Assembly: GCA_946122785.1 (NCBI GenBank)
Contig: CAMGYJ010000011.1
Location: forward strand, 25,855,007-25,919,006
Reading direction: 5' to 3'
Length of the DNA stretch: 64,000 nt
Origin: Linum tenue
Lineage: Eukaryota > Streptophyta > Magnoliopsida > Malpighiales > Linaceae
The notes under the pieces were generated by a model. The model did not search any database, was not told the origin of the DNA, and saw only the letters and a list, made by a program, of their open reading frames with translations. Below, piece after piece: positions 54,303 to 64,000 of this stretch. Every line of letters begins with the position of its first letter. Position 1 is the first letter of the stretch. The translations under genes and the position numbers were made by a program.

Positions 54303-55257
54303 CTTTTACTTCAGCCTTAGGTGGACCATCAAGAGATATCATAGATGGTCTCACTATCTCTGAGAGTGGGACGATGCAAGCCTTGCTCAACACCTTGGCA
54401 CTCGAGAATACCACAATACAAGACCCACCATCCATACTTCTAACTTGTAACGGCCCAAAGTCTCCATCATATAGTGGGGCTTCTGCCACGTTGGCTCCCA
54501 CAGCAAAAGGCTTGGTGTCTGCTTGTACTACTTCAACCACACCTTCCTCATTCCAGAACATCAAACATTGATGAAGTGAAGAAGGGACAACACTTGTTGG
54601 TATGGATCCAGTCTCTTCCCAACAAAGCGTTGTAAATTATCACCCCATCGACTACAAAGAAAGCAGACATCCTTTCTTGACTACCCACTCCCACCATAAC
54701 TGGCAAAATTCATCTTGCCGAGGTTGATCCTCCATTAAAACTTGTCATGAAGATCTTCATAGGAATCAATTCACATGTGCTCTTCCCAAGTTTCCTTAAC
54801 ATACGAGTTGGCATCACGTTGACAGCTGCTCCGTTGCCGACCAGGATTCTTGACATGGGCACACCATCAAGATTAGCCTTGATTTAAAGGGGTCTCAAAT
54901 GCCTTAGCATACTCGGTTCAGGCTCTTTGAACACCACCAAGTGGCTTGAATCGTCACTTGTAGTTTCTTTCATAACTTGTTTTTCTTTTGAGGTGGCTAC
55001 ATGCATGACGGCCTCTTCTTCCGGTGTGCCTTCATCGTTTTCCAATGGACCTTCTTGCTCGTCATCAAACTCTCATCCCCATGTAGGGTTGTTGATGGCT
55101 AACGATGACGTGGCTTCAGGACCCTGGTACAATACGTAGAATGGGTACCGACCATCATCTTCTCCAAGCAAACCCACGTTCCTATGGCCTGCTTCGTGGA
55201 GCTCCCTCAAAATTTGTTGAGAACTCTTGCCTTGCCTTGCCGTCTCGACAGCCAGAT
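54303..55257 (-). pseudogene. X aspartic protease region
   Basis: Minus-strand reading over about 54590-54870 gives ILVGNGAAVNVMPTRMLRKL, SFNGGSTSA, then AFFVVDG and YNALLGRDWI, a plant retropepsin-like domain; the Asp expected in D-G/N-G is Gly here (VGNGAAVN). Frame changes occur. 54564-54289 continues with a linker (ADTKPFAVGANVAEAPLYDG). 54900-55257 is a gag-protease linker, also broken. Confidence 0.6.
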
Positions 55258-56433
55258 CTATCCTGCTTCCCGAACGAGCATCCTCACACTCCATGGCTCA
55301 TCACTAGCTTCGAGACGTGTGAATGCCTCAGTCAACTCAGCAACTGCTCCATCTTCGTCATTTGCTTCTTCCACGTCTTCACTCTCTATATCTCCTTCAC
55401 GATTTTTTTCGTCGAATTGGAAGACCATGGGTAGTATGTAGTTAGTAACAACTACTGGTGGCAGGCTTCCAAATTGGATGGTCGTAGTAGGATCCTGACC
55501 GTCCTCTTCATCATCTTTGTCACCTGTGTTGAACTTGGAGTTGGGAAGATCGTCTTCCAGCATGTCGTCTTCAGCATACTCGTCTTCATATTCACCTTCT
55601 TCTTCTTGGAACTTGTCCTCAACCCCTTCTCGAACTTTGACATCACTCTGAACTTGAACCTGCTTGCCTTTGTCAATCACGCTCACTTTGAACCCCGTGG
55701 TCTTGGAGTTGTCCAGTTTGAGATTTGGTTGAAGACTACCTTCTCGTCTCCATTGCGTCACACCCAATATGTTGCCACGAGCCGTAGGGAATTGGCTTTG
55801 ACGTGCTTGAGAATTCTTGCGAAGGAACCTTCTTCTTTGGGTCCTGGTCATCTCAGCCACTGCTACTGGTTGCTGACGACGAGCATCATACATATTCCAT
55901 CCTCCATGTGGCACATTTGGCATCTTGAATGTTCTGCTCTTTTGGAAAGGAACATGGGCCACCCATTGCCTCGGTTGCCCCCAAGCTGGCTGTCTCACTC
56001 CTTCCACTTGTCTCTCATATGGCGGATACCTCGGCCTTGGCTTGTTTGGAAGACCAATTCTTTGATGAATCGATGGCATCGACTTCTCTTCGCCGATCTT
56101 GAGACTCTTCTTGCATCGAGCACACAACTTATCAACTTCATCAGTCATCATTGCGGCCGGGCTGGCCTGCTTAGTACCCGACGAGCTCCCTTGCTCGAGA
56201 ACCACGTTGGGGCTTCTTTGAGGCGGCGTTGTATCCAACACCAGCTTGAAGCGTGGCAACTCAACTTTAGAGAAATCTGGGTTGACCATGTTGACGCCAA
56301 GTACCTTGGGGAACGGATCAGTGTCCATCAACATGGCATTCTTCTTTTCTTCAGGGAATTTGATACGTCCCTTTTCAATGGCATCCTGCAAGACGTTACG
56401 GAACACCACACAAGCATCAGTGGCATGTGACAT
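55258..56433 (-). pseudogene. X gag C-terminal part with acidic tail
   Basis: An open frame of 391 residues starting within MSHATDACVVFRNVLQDAIE, which follows KYCKWHNN of the upstream frame; together they form a CX2H...H...C knuckle-like motif. It has CARCKKSLKIGEEK in the middle. The tail is very acidic (EEEGEYEDEYAEDDMLEDD). Tat-type gag proteins are long and carry such linkers. A frameshift near 56440-56510 separates it from the capsid frame. Confidence 0.7.
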
Positions 56434-56446
56434 GTTATTATGCCAC

Positions 56447-57340
56447 TTACAATACTTCTTTCCTTTTAACTTCTCCGGTGGGGGGAAGACATGCCCCCCC
56501 TGTCAACTTGACTTGACCATCCTTATAGAGTTGGTCAAAAATCAAGTCTGCCTTCGAGACATCAAAGGAGTACTTCCTTGGTTGAATGGGAGCACGATTG
56601 GGTTTCCCCCCTTGCATCCCATCTTCAACTTTAGCCAAGGAGGCACACACGTAATGCTTCCCTGGAATTATCTCAGCCAAGTCCACCTCAACCTCATTAG
56701 CCTCGTGGCCAACATGATTGATAGTGTAGTCTAGGTTTGGGAAGTAGGGTCCTCTTGAGGCACTCCTACGATTCTCTTCTTCATGTAGAAGAGACTCATA
56801 CCTCACGGCACAAGACATGAGTTGAAACAAGTCAAAGAACTCCCTATCTTGGAATTTTTTCCTTAGTTCAAAACTCAACCCCCCTTGTGCCAGCTTGACG
56901 AACTCCCTCTCCGTCAAATTGATAAAGCAACGATTACGAGCATTCTTGAAATTAGTCAAGAAATGCTCCACCGATTCCCCTGGCTTTTGGCGCATTCGTG
57001 CCAAATCAGCCATGGACACCTTGGGCTCAGATCTATAAAACTGAGCGTGGAAGACTTGCTCCATTTGTTGCCAAGTCTGGACGGAGTTAGACGGCAAGTT
57101 GACGTACCAAGCAAAAGCTGGCCCTGTCAACGAGTTGCCGAATAATCTTAACTTTATGAAATCTCCTACATCCCCACATTGGACCGTAAAGCGTCCAACG
57201 TGCTCAACAGTAGACTGATCTCCAGTCCCTGTGAATGTGGCAAACTCGGGGACCCTGAATACCCTTGGGAAGGGATGTAGCCTGTCTACCCATTCTGGGT
57301 ACTGCTTACGGTATACAGGTGGCATGGCAGGTCTTAATCC
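56447..57340 (-). pseudogene. X gag capsid domain
   Basis: The frame includes RVPEFATFTGTGDQSTVEHV, LRLFGNSLTGPAFAWYVNLP, MEQVFHAQFYRSEPKVSMAD and GESVEHFLTNFKNARNRCF, a clear Retrotrans_gag domain (PF03732). It forms the particle shell. It connects upstream to 57334-58047 through a frame change near 57335 and downstream through one near 56500. Confidence 0.8.
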
Positions 57341-58350
57341 ATGCCAAACTGCTCCGTGAGGATTTGAGCCACTTGATCCCTCAGGGTGTTGGCTTCATGC
57401 CCCCCTTGTTGCCCCCCATACGGTACAAAACCAATGGGTTCCACGCCATGCCCATTGAAATGGGGTGGCGTTGGAGTTGGGTAGCCTCGTGGTGGGATTT
57501 GATCCATGTTGCCACCTAGACCTCCTCCTACTCCCACATTCATGGGAGCCACGTAGGTTCTTGCCTCCGGAATAGAGGGACGAGCACCCACTTGCACGGT
57601 TGGCTGCTCAACTCGAGTGTTGAACATGGAGGCGAGGTTCTCACCACGCGGGGGTAGCACTTCAACTCCCACCCGTCCATGTGACGACTCCCCTACTTGA
57701 GTGGTAGCGGGAATCTCAACATCATCTACTCGACGTAGAGGTGGTTGGCTTGCCGTCTGAGGCGGCAAGTTCTCTGTCCGTGGTTGGCTATTCCGACCGC
57801 CGGCAGGAGAAGGAACGTTATTAGTAGGCGTTGGGCTTGTGCCATCTACTAGCAAAGCTCTTGACTGCACTACTGGTCTAGTTAGAGTTTGTCGAAACTG
57901 ATCCAACTCATTTGTGTTTTTGTTAACTACCTCAAATAATTGACTGAAACGTCTATCAATGCGAGAATTGAAACAGTCAATTTGAGAATTTACCTGATGC
58001 GTACTAGCCCGAGTCTCCTCCATCATGCGACAGTTCTCCATCAGCATTTGGCGGTTCTCCTCCGTGGCTCAAAGGTTGTCAGCCACCATCTTGCGGTTCT
58101 CTTCTGTAGCTTGACGGTTCTCTGCCACCATCTTGCGGTTCTCCTCCATCATCTGACGAAGGGCCCCACTACTTCGTCGAGATCTCCACCAGGCGCGGTC
58201 GCCACCAAGATCTCTGCTCCACCATTTCCTCCGGTCACCGCGTCGGACGCTTGGCCATGCTTGATGTTGGACACCTGCTCCTCTACGAATCCAGCCGGAA
58301 CGTCACCTTCTTGGTTTCTCCGCCTCGGAGCCATTGAATCGACCACAAGG
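57334..58350 (-). pseudogene. X gag N-terminal region, with repeated coding motif
   Basis: It starts near MAPRRRNQEGDVPAGF (about 58335), right after the LTR and PBS. Between 58160 and 58020 the motif EENRKMVAENRQAT-like is repeated several times, a coding minisatellite that would form a coiled coil. One stop interrupts it near 58066. A long proline-rich frame (58047-57334) with NPHFNGHG-type sequence follows. No function is known for this part. Confidence 0.6.
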
Positions 58351-58352
58351 GT

Positions 58353-58368
58353 CCCACCGGGTGTGCCA
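58353..58368 (-). other. Candidate X primer-binding site
   Basis: On the minus strand tggcacacccggtggg lies four bases inside the LTR end, the usual PBS place. The tRNA could not be assigned. It differs from the tRNA-Asp site of E2. Confidence 0.5.
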
Positions 58369-58372
58369 AATA

Positions 58373-59359
58373 TGTTCTCCGGCGAGAAAACTTGCGTTGA
58401 AACGAAATTGATTGCACGTTGACTTCTTTGGACAACGATTAACTTAACACAGTTCACACCTCTTCAAACAAAGTTCGAACGAGGGTGATCGATGTTTACA
58501 CGAATCTCGAGACAGATCTACATTAAATTACTCCTACTCCTATGGAGGTTCAGTGAGAGCTCCAGATCTACGACTACTGATAAAAGTTGCAGAGGAAAGA
58601 TAAAATTGATAAAACTTGACAAGTGGTGTCAGGTGGTGATTTTTGCGACCTCTTCCTCTGTCAACTCCTCCTCCTATTTATAGGCCTTGAGATGATAACC
58701 GTCATAGAAACTGTATTAGAGTAACTTCCAAAAGGAACTGCTCTCCTTCTTTCTCGGACGTGGCTGACGTGTCATTGCACGTGGGATATTCGGCAGTTTC
58801 TCCGTTAACCGCATGCTCTTCATCTTGGAACTGTCGTCTTGTTACTTGCCTCTCCCACATGACTTGCCTTCTTACTTCCAACTTGTTAGCTCGGATCTTG
58901 GGCATGGTCTCACGATGTGGCCTATATCTCGCGACCGCGTAGAGCTCTAAGTTTGACGCCAACGTGGTCTAGATCTCATGACCACGTCGGGCTCTAGATT
59001 TGATGCCAACGTGGTCTAGATCTCATGACCACGTCGAGCTCTAAATTTAAAGCCAACGTGGTCTAGATCTCATGACCACGTCGGGCTCTAAATTTGATGC
59101 CAGCGTGGTCTAGATCTCGTGACCACGTCGGGCTCTAGATTTGAAGCCAACGTGGTCTAGATCTCATGACCACGTCGGGCTCTTCAACTCGCGACGAGAC
59201 TAGCTCCTTCTCGGAGAGTTGGTAGTTTGGGGCTTAAAATTATTTTCATGAGGCCCAGTTCAAATAACATTAATTGTCATTAATAATCTTGCCTTATAAA
59301 GATAATAAATGCCTTGTAAATAATCAATGTGGTACAAGATTATTTTTTAGGTGTAAACA
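58373..59359 (-). repeat. X 5' LTR
   Basis: 987 bp, tgttctccgg...gtgtaaaca. TATA box at plus 58674-58684 (ctatttatagg). U3 carries about six 47-bp repeats (58930-59185). It is closely similar to 39736-40866 apart from repeat number and scattered changes. Confidence 0.9.
58930..59185. repeat. 47-bp minisatellite in X 5' LTR, about 6 units
   Basis: Same unit as in the 3' LTR (gccaacgtggtctagatctc and on), three copies fewer. Confidence 0.85.
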
Positions 59360-59364
59360 TCACC

Positions 59365-59636
59365 ATACACTAACTTACCATTGCCATCTTGATCAATGGC
59401 GCATCACCATACACTATTTTATTCTACACAATTTATCGTGATAAACCTCATTTTGCGGCCAAAAGCATTATTATTTCTATTTTTAATTTCCACATAATAA
59501 AAATTCATTATAGACTCATAATGGATAATGGGTGAAACTTGAATAAAAATTCACTATAGTAATTATAATTTTTCCTCTCCTTCTCCCTTCCCCTTTTCCT
59601 TCCTCTCTTTTTCTACGTTGGCAACAGGTTATACAT
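59365..59636. other. Unassigned flank between X and hAT-like copy B
   Basis: 59375-59410 repeats the 30-odd bases left of X (accattgccatct, ggcgcatcacc), so the pre-insertion site had a short direct repeat. Otherwise no feature was seen. Confidence 0.5.
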
Positions 59637-60239
59637 ATAGGTGTCAAAACATAGTCCGAACCGATTAACCCGCCCGATCAACCCGTAACCGGCCCGACCC
59701 GCAATCCGATTGACCCGCAACCCAACTAACCTGCAACCCGACTGACCCGCAACTCGATTAACCCGAACCCGATTGACCCGCAACCCGATTAACCCGAACC
59801 CGATTGACCCAAACCCGACTAACCTGTAACCCGACCGACTCAAACCGAACTTCACCTAATTCACTTGAATAATTGTTATAATATAAAATACATAGTTTTT
59901 AAAAATAAAGCTTTTCATTCTAAACTTAAGTAAAATTATTTTTTCATTTCATATATGGAATTTAAAAATATGAAACTCACTTGATATTATGTATTTTAAG
60001 AAAATTACAAAAATTGAAACATGAAGGTCACTTAAACACTAAGTTCTTTAACAAAATTAAAAAAGTATATAAAATATAAAATCAACATAATGTCAATATT
60101 AATAATGAAGAATTATTAATTGAGAACATGGAAAATATTAATATAATATATAAATTAAAATTTTGGCTAATTTAACTATTCAATAAAATTATCAATTAAA
60201 TATAAATAAAGTAAAGTAATGTATTTGGTAATTTTATAT

Positions 60240-60640
60240 TTTTAAAAGAAGAGAGAAATTTTGGTGTATTCAACTATTTGGGAAAAGAAAGAAGAGGGAA
60301 ATTTGGTTCTTTAAATTTTTTAGAAAAGAAACAAGTGGGAATTTTGGTGGTTTTGATTTGTGAGAAGAGAAAGAAGTGGGAAAGTTTGGTTCTTTTGATT
60401 ATGAAAGAGAAATAAGGAGGGAAATTTTGAGTTTTCAACTTTTTGTGGAAGAAATGAAGGAAGAGGGAAATTTGGTTCTTTCAATCTTATGGAAGAGAAA
60501 GAGGAGGGAAAATTTAGTGTTTCTAATTTATGGAAGGAAAAAGAAGTAGGAAAATTTTAGTATTTTTTTTTTTTGGTGAAAAGAAAGAAGGAAACAAATT
60601 TAGTGTTTTCAATTTTTTGGTTTTTCAAAATTTTAGCCTT
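60240..60640. repeat. Purine-rich minisatellite inside hAT-like copy B
   Basis: ~60-bp degenerate units of gagggaaatttggttctttc type. It is the complement of the array at 38640-39060. Confidence 0.55.
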
Positions 60641-60750
60641 TGAAATATGAATCTTTAATTTTTGTATGGAGGGCATGACTAGTTAAATTTATTCTTATAT
60701 GCTTTGAAGGCTAATATATATAGGTGTGTAATTTTTTATGGACTAATAAA

Positions 60751-60772
60751 TATATATATATATATATATATA
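60751..60772. repeat. (TA)n microsatellite
   Basis: Eleven TA units in an AT-rich context. Confidence 0.9.
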
Positions 60773-62001
60773 ATTTTTTATGGACTAATAAATAAATTAA
60801 CCATTAGTTACAAGAATTATACTAAACGTGATAAGTAATCTTTGACGGTTCGTTGTTTAGGGTGTAAAGTATAAGATATTGATGGTTTTGACGGTTTTAA
60901 GTTTTTTATTAACATATGTTCACTTAAAGTCATTTGAAGCCTTTAACGGCAGGAGATCCCTTTTTAATTTATGTTTATGGTACGTGGTTAGGGTACAAGG
61001 TATGTGGTGTAGAGTATAGGATATATGGTTAGGGTATAACAATTAGCAAATATCACTTTTTATCTATGTTTTGAAAATCAAAGTATGAATTTCACTTTTA
61101 AATTAACTATACTAGCAAAATCACAACTCAAAAGACATATGGTTAGGGTATAGGGTATAGGGTATGTGGTTAGTGTATAATGTATTGATGGATTAAGAGT
61201 ATACAATCAACAACATATACTAACTTAATATTGTCGATTGAGGGTAAGACTAAGTGTATAGAATATATGTTATTGAGTAACTTATGATTGAAGTCGCAAT
61301 AATTTTACTAAATTTGATAGTTAATCTTTAATGGTTCAATTTTTAGGATAATTCGAGCAATTTTACAAATAACTCGTTTGAAAACAGTTTACTGAAGTTA
61401 TTTGGGAAATGAGTTATTTCGAAATAACTCCTTTTGTCACTCTGCTTTTGCCAAATACCACATGCCAAATACCAGATTTGCATGGTTATACTAAACGAGA
61501 TATTTTAATCCAATTACTACTTAATTACTACTAAAATATCAAATAAACAATTAATAGTGTATTTTGATTACAAATATTTATATCACCATTACTATTAGTT
61601 AGTGTACTTTATCAATTATGATTAATTACATAACAAGTTTGCAAGTCATACAACTTGATTTAACATTTTGACTAGTTTGTTTTTTATGTTGAAAAGTTGA
61701 GAAAACATTTTAAATAAGTGAAATAAAATGTGTAAGTTGGTAACGAGTAATGAGTAAGTTACTCCATGCACTGGCCCGAACAACCCGAAACTTGATCGGC
61801 CCGCAACCCGTCCGACCCAAAACCCGATGAACCCGCAACCCGATTTGCCCGCAACCGATTGAACCCGCAATCCGACTAACCCGCAACCCGCTTGAACCCG
61901 AACCCGATGAACCTGCAACCCGACTAACTCGCAACCCGTTTGAACCCGAACCCGATTGAACCCAGCCCGAACCCGCCCGATTGACACCTATAGTTATACA
62001 T

Positions 62002-63616
62002 ACAAATTACAGTTTCGTTACCCAAACTTAATACATCTTAATATTTTGTACCTCAAATTAATTTTTTACACATAATTCCTAAAAATATTGATGAAAAATT
62101 ACATTTTACTATCTAAAATTTTTCTCTCACATTTTGTGGCAAGAATTTTGTGGTTTGTGGCCTGATTTTGGGGTGTCGATTTTGTGGGGAGGATTTTGTG
62201 GTTTGTGGTGAGGATTTGTGAGGTGGATTTTTTTCCTTCCTCATTTAATGGCACAAGACACACGTGACTCCCCCCTTACCGCATTATTAATGACCAGCGT
62301 GCCCCTGCGCTTCTTCCGCTTCATCAATTGTGGTCAACTCATTTAAATGAAAATTTCACTCAAACGAAATATTCCTATTAATTGGAGCTAGTATTAGCAT
62401 CATGCTAACAAAAAAAGTGTTAGCACATTCACCCATCCTAGTTAAATAGGCCCATAATACTTCTTGCCATTAAAACCATACTTAACTACCCTACTTCTTT
62501 AAAAAAAAAAAACTCGTTTTAACTCATTTTTAGAACAATTTAAAATTCATTCAAAATGGTAACTGCATTAATACATAAAAAAACACCAGACTACTCCTAT
62601 ATTAGTCTAGAAACATAAATCACCGTTTCTCGCTATTTTAATAGCCAAAAAATGGCTCTGCCGGCTCGCCTCTGTGCGACCTGGTTGAACAGGGCCTCAT
62701 TCCTTGATGGGATGCTACCAATATCCGTGATTGATTTATATTCTCACCATTATTTTCGATCTTTGGTTCCTCAATTTTTGGTTGATGCTATGTGTTGCTA
62801 GTCTGTGCTTGCTAGATGGGGCACTTTTTGCTATCTTTTGCAGGTGGTTGTGGCATAACGACAAGGCCTCTGTATCTTCCTCTTCTTGTCTCATCAACCC
62901 TCACTAGTGCCGTCGTCGTCGCCACGGCCACGGCCACCAGCTTCCTCCACTGTAACGTCCACGTGGATTGCTTTCCTTGTTCTTTTACCCTACAACTGCC
63001 AGGTGGTATGACTTTCGTCGCTCTTATCCTTCTGCGAGGACACGTGGTGGGTAGGGGTAGGCATCCGGTTCGGTAAAACCAAACCGAACCGGACCTAAAC
63101 CAAATCGAAACCGAAATATCCTTGTTCAGTTCGAAATTCGTAAGGCAAAACCTAATACTTCGCAAACCAGGGTCTGCCCAACCAAAACCGAATTCCAAAA
63201 TCCAAACCAACAAACCGAACTTACCCAAACCCTAAGCCCACAACCCCAAGCCCACACAAGCCCAAGCCCGCTACATCTATTTTTCCATTTGTCTAGTCAA
63301 ACCATAGGCCACCCAAACCTCACAACAAAAAACAGACAACAGTTGAGGGGATGAAGCTTGGCGGCGGTCCCTTAGCGACGAATAAGCAAAACGGCGGTGG
63401 TCCCATTGTAACAATAGCTAACGAAGAAGGAGAAGGCTTGGCGGAATGGGAGGAGAACACAAAACTTATGGTAAGAAATAGGAGAAAACAAAATGAAGAA
63501 GGAGAAGTCTCCATCAATCACCATCGCTGGGTGACCTTGGGTTCTCTCCGTCATTCGCGAAGTCCAGAGATCAGAGATGGGAAGAGAAATCACATCAGCG
63601 TTGGGCTTTGACGAGG

Positions 63617-63619
<3 letters not shown>
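62002..63619. other. Unassigned intergenic region
   Basis: No protein-like frame stands out. 62140-62230 has a ttgtgg/tttgtgg-rich stretch. 63055-63230 has many aaccgaacc and ccaaacc repeats starting taggggtaggcatcc, like the subterminal part of a hAT-type element, but the matching other end was not found. Frames at 62812-63228 and 63351-63611 are low-complexity and not called. Confidence 0.35.

Positions 63620-63656
<37 letters not shown>
63620..63656. repeat. (GA)n microsatellite
   Basis: About 18 GA units followed by gaaagagagatg. Confidence 0.9.
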
Positions 63657-63664
<8 letters not shown>

Positions 63665-63952
63665 TGACATCAAAACCAAACCAAACCAAATATATTTTGG
63701 TTCGAATTCGGTTTGCTCCGTTAGCTATTTCGGGGACCCGATAATCATCTTTTCGATTTACATTTCTTTCTCTTTTCTCCTCGGTTGAGTCAGTTTTGTT
63801 CTTTTATTTTAGAGTCAATAACTCAACCTTTGTGAGATTTTGTGTGATGTTTGTGTTCCGACTACTCTATCCTCCTGGAATGCACCGCCTGCCCCATCCA
63901 CCATCATTCACCCTTGATCTGGTAACTTCGTTCTACCCTCCTTATCTTTCCT
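63657..63952. other. Unassigned stretch before the terminal polypurine motif
   Basis: Contains ccaaaccaaa and ggttcg repeats to 63715. After that it is unremarkable sequence that could be the end of a retrotransposon coding region; no motif was recognised. Confidence 0.3.
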
Positions 63953-63990
63953 CCATTGAGGACAATGTCGTGATTAAGTGGGGGGGGGGG
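63953..63990 (+). other. Polypurine-like motif of an E-family element running off the window
   Basis: ccattgaggacaatgtcg, then tgattaagtg and a run of G. This matches the internal polypurine motif after the coding region in E1-E3, here on the plus strand, so another such element probably extends to the right. Confidence 0.55.
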
Positions 63991-64000
63991 GTGTTCGATT

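Larger units (their letters stand above)
39736..59359 (-). mobile_element. X: Tat-like Ty3/gypsy element with antisense PMD gene, invaded by E3
   Basis: The LTRs (58373-59359 and 39736-40866) begin tgttctccgg and end gtgtaaaca. They are flanked by the perfect 5-bp duplication tcacc (39731-39735 and 59360-59364). Minus-strand order: LTR, PBS, gag, protease, RT remnant, integrase, then an antisense plus-strand PMD gene, PPT, LTR. An additional antisense gene between integrase and the 3' LTR is a known trait of Tat-lineage elements. Most of RT and all RNase H are deleted and the integrase lacks its catalytic Glu, so X cannot move on its own. Confidence 0.85.
59637..61993 (-). mobile_element. Non-autonomous hAT-like element, copy B
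   Basis: It is flanked by the perfect 8-bp duplication ttatacat (59629-59636 and 61994-62001). Inverted ends ataggtgtcaa. Subterminal aacccg-type repeats fill 59680-59850 and 61770-61985. The interior contains the purine-rich minisatellite (60240-60640) that is the complement of the one in copy A, a (TA)n run (60751-60772), and a foldback piece near 61340-61490 (gagttatttcgaaataactc) that may be another small insertion. No transposase. Confidence 0.75.

Noticed and set aside
55474..56430. Plus-strand frame of 318 residues in X
   Set aside because: It is antisense to the gag C-terminal frame, with no recognisable domain; the opposite strand fits gag.
63351..63689. Frames on both strands around the GA repeat
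   Set aside because: Driven by the microsatellite and low-complexity sequence; no supporting motif.

Overview
This is nuclear DNA of a flowering plant, probably a eudicot. It carries one multi-exon housekeeping-type gene in about 64 kb, surrounded by nested transposable elements: Ty3/gypsy LTR elements with a tRNA-Asp primer site, a Mutator-like element (MULE), hAT-like elements and MITEs. The species cannot be fixed from sequence alone.

Layout. (1) 1-20450 is one old minus-strand Ty3/gypsy gag-protease element, E1. It is cut up by later insertions: a TIR element (215-1490); a solo LTR (5473-13692) that itself contains a 6.9-kb MULE (6306-13217); a 789-bp hAT-like element (14845-15633); and a plus-strand LTR element, E4 (15980-19962), whose interior is only a 3' UTR. 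(2) 20451-27665 is a second minus-strand gag-protease element, E2, with a tRNA-Asp primer-binding site and two LTRs that do not match each other. (3) 29807-35811 is the only recognised host gene, a nine-exon minus-strand nucleotidyltransferase of the non-canonical poly(A)-polymerase type; all its splice sites and reading phases could be assigned. (4) 37449-39604 and 59637-61993 are two inverted copies of one non-autonomous hAT-like family. (5) Between them lies a 19.6-kb minus-strand Ty3/gypsy element, X (39736-59359, TSD tcacc). X carries an antisense, spliced plant-mobile-domain (PMD) gene with its own TATA box. X was invaded by a third gag-protease element, E3 (from 41246), and a 5932-bp tandem duplication then copied part of X plus part of E3. 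(6) 62000-64000 is mostly unassigned and ends in a polypurine motif typical of the E family.

How the parts relate. E1-E4 are one family of gag-protease-only elements. They lack reverse transcriptase, RNase H and integrase, so they must have depended on enzymes supplied in trans. Their 3' regions share at least four inverted-repeat structures, two with compensating base changes, and their LTRs share a palindrome whose outer bases change symmetrically between elements. The MULE encodes a transposase followed in frame, after one TAG codon, by an OTU-type cysteine protease domain, and opposite to it a PMD gene. PMD genes thus ride on two unrelated transposon classes in this window. Apart from the host gene and two open frames in E3, nearly all coding regions carry frameshifts, stops or deletions.
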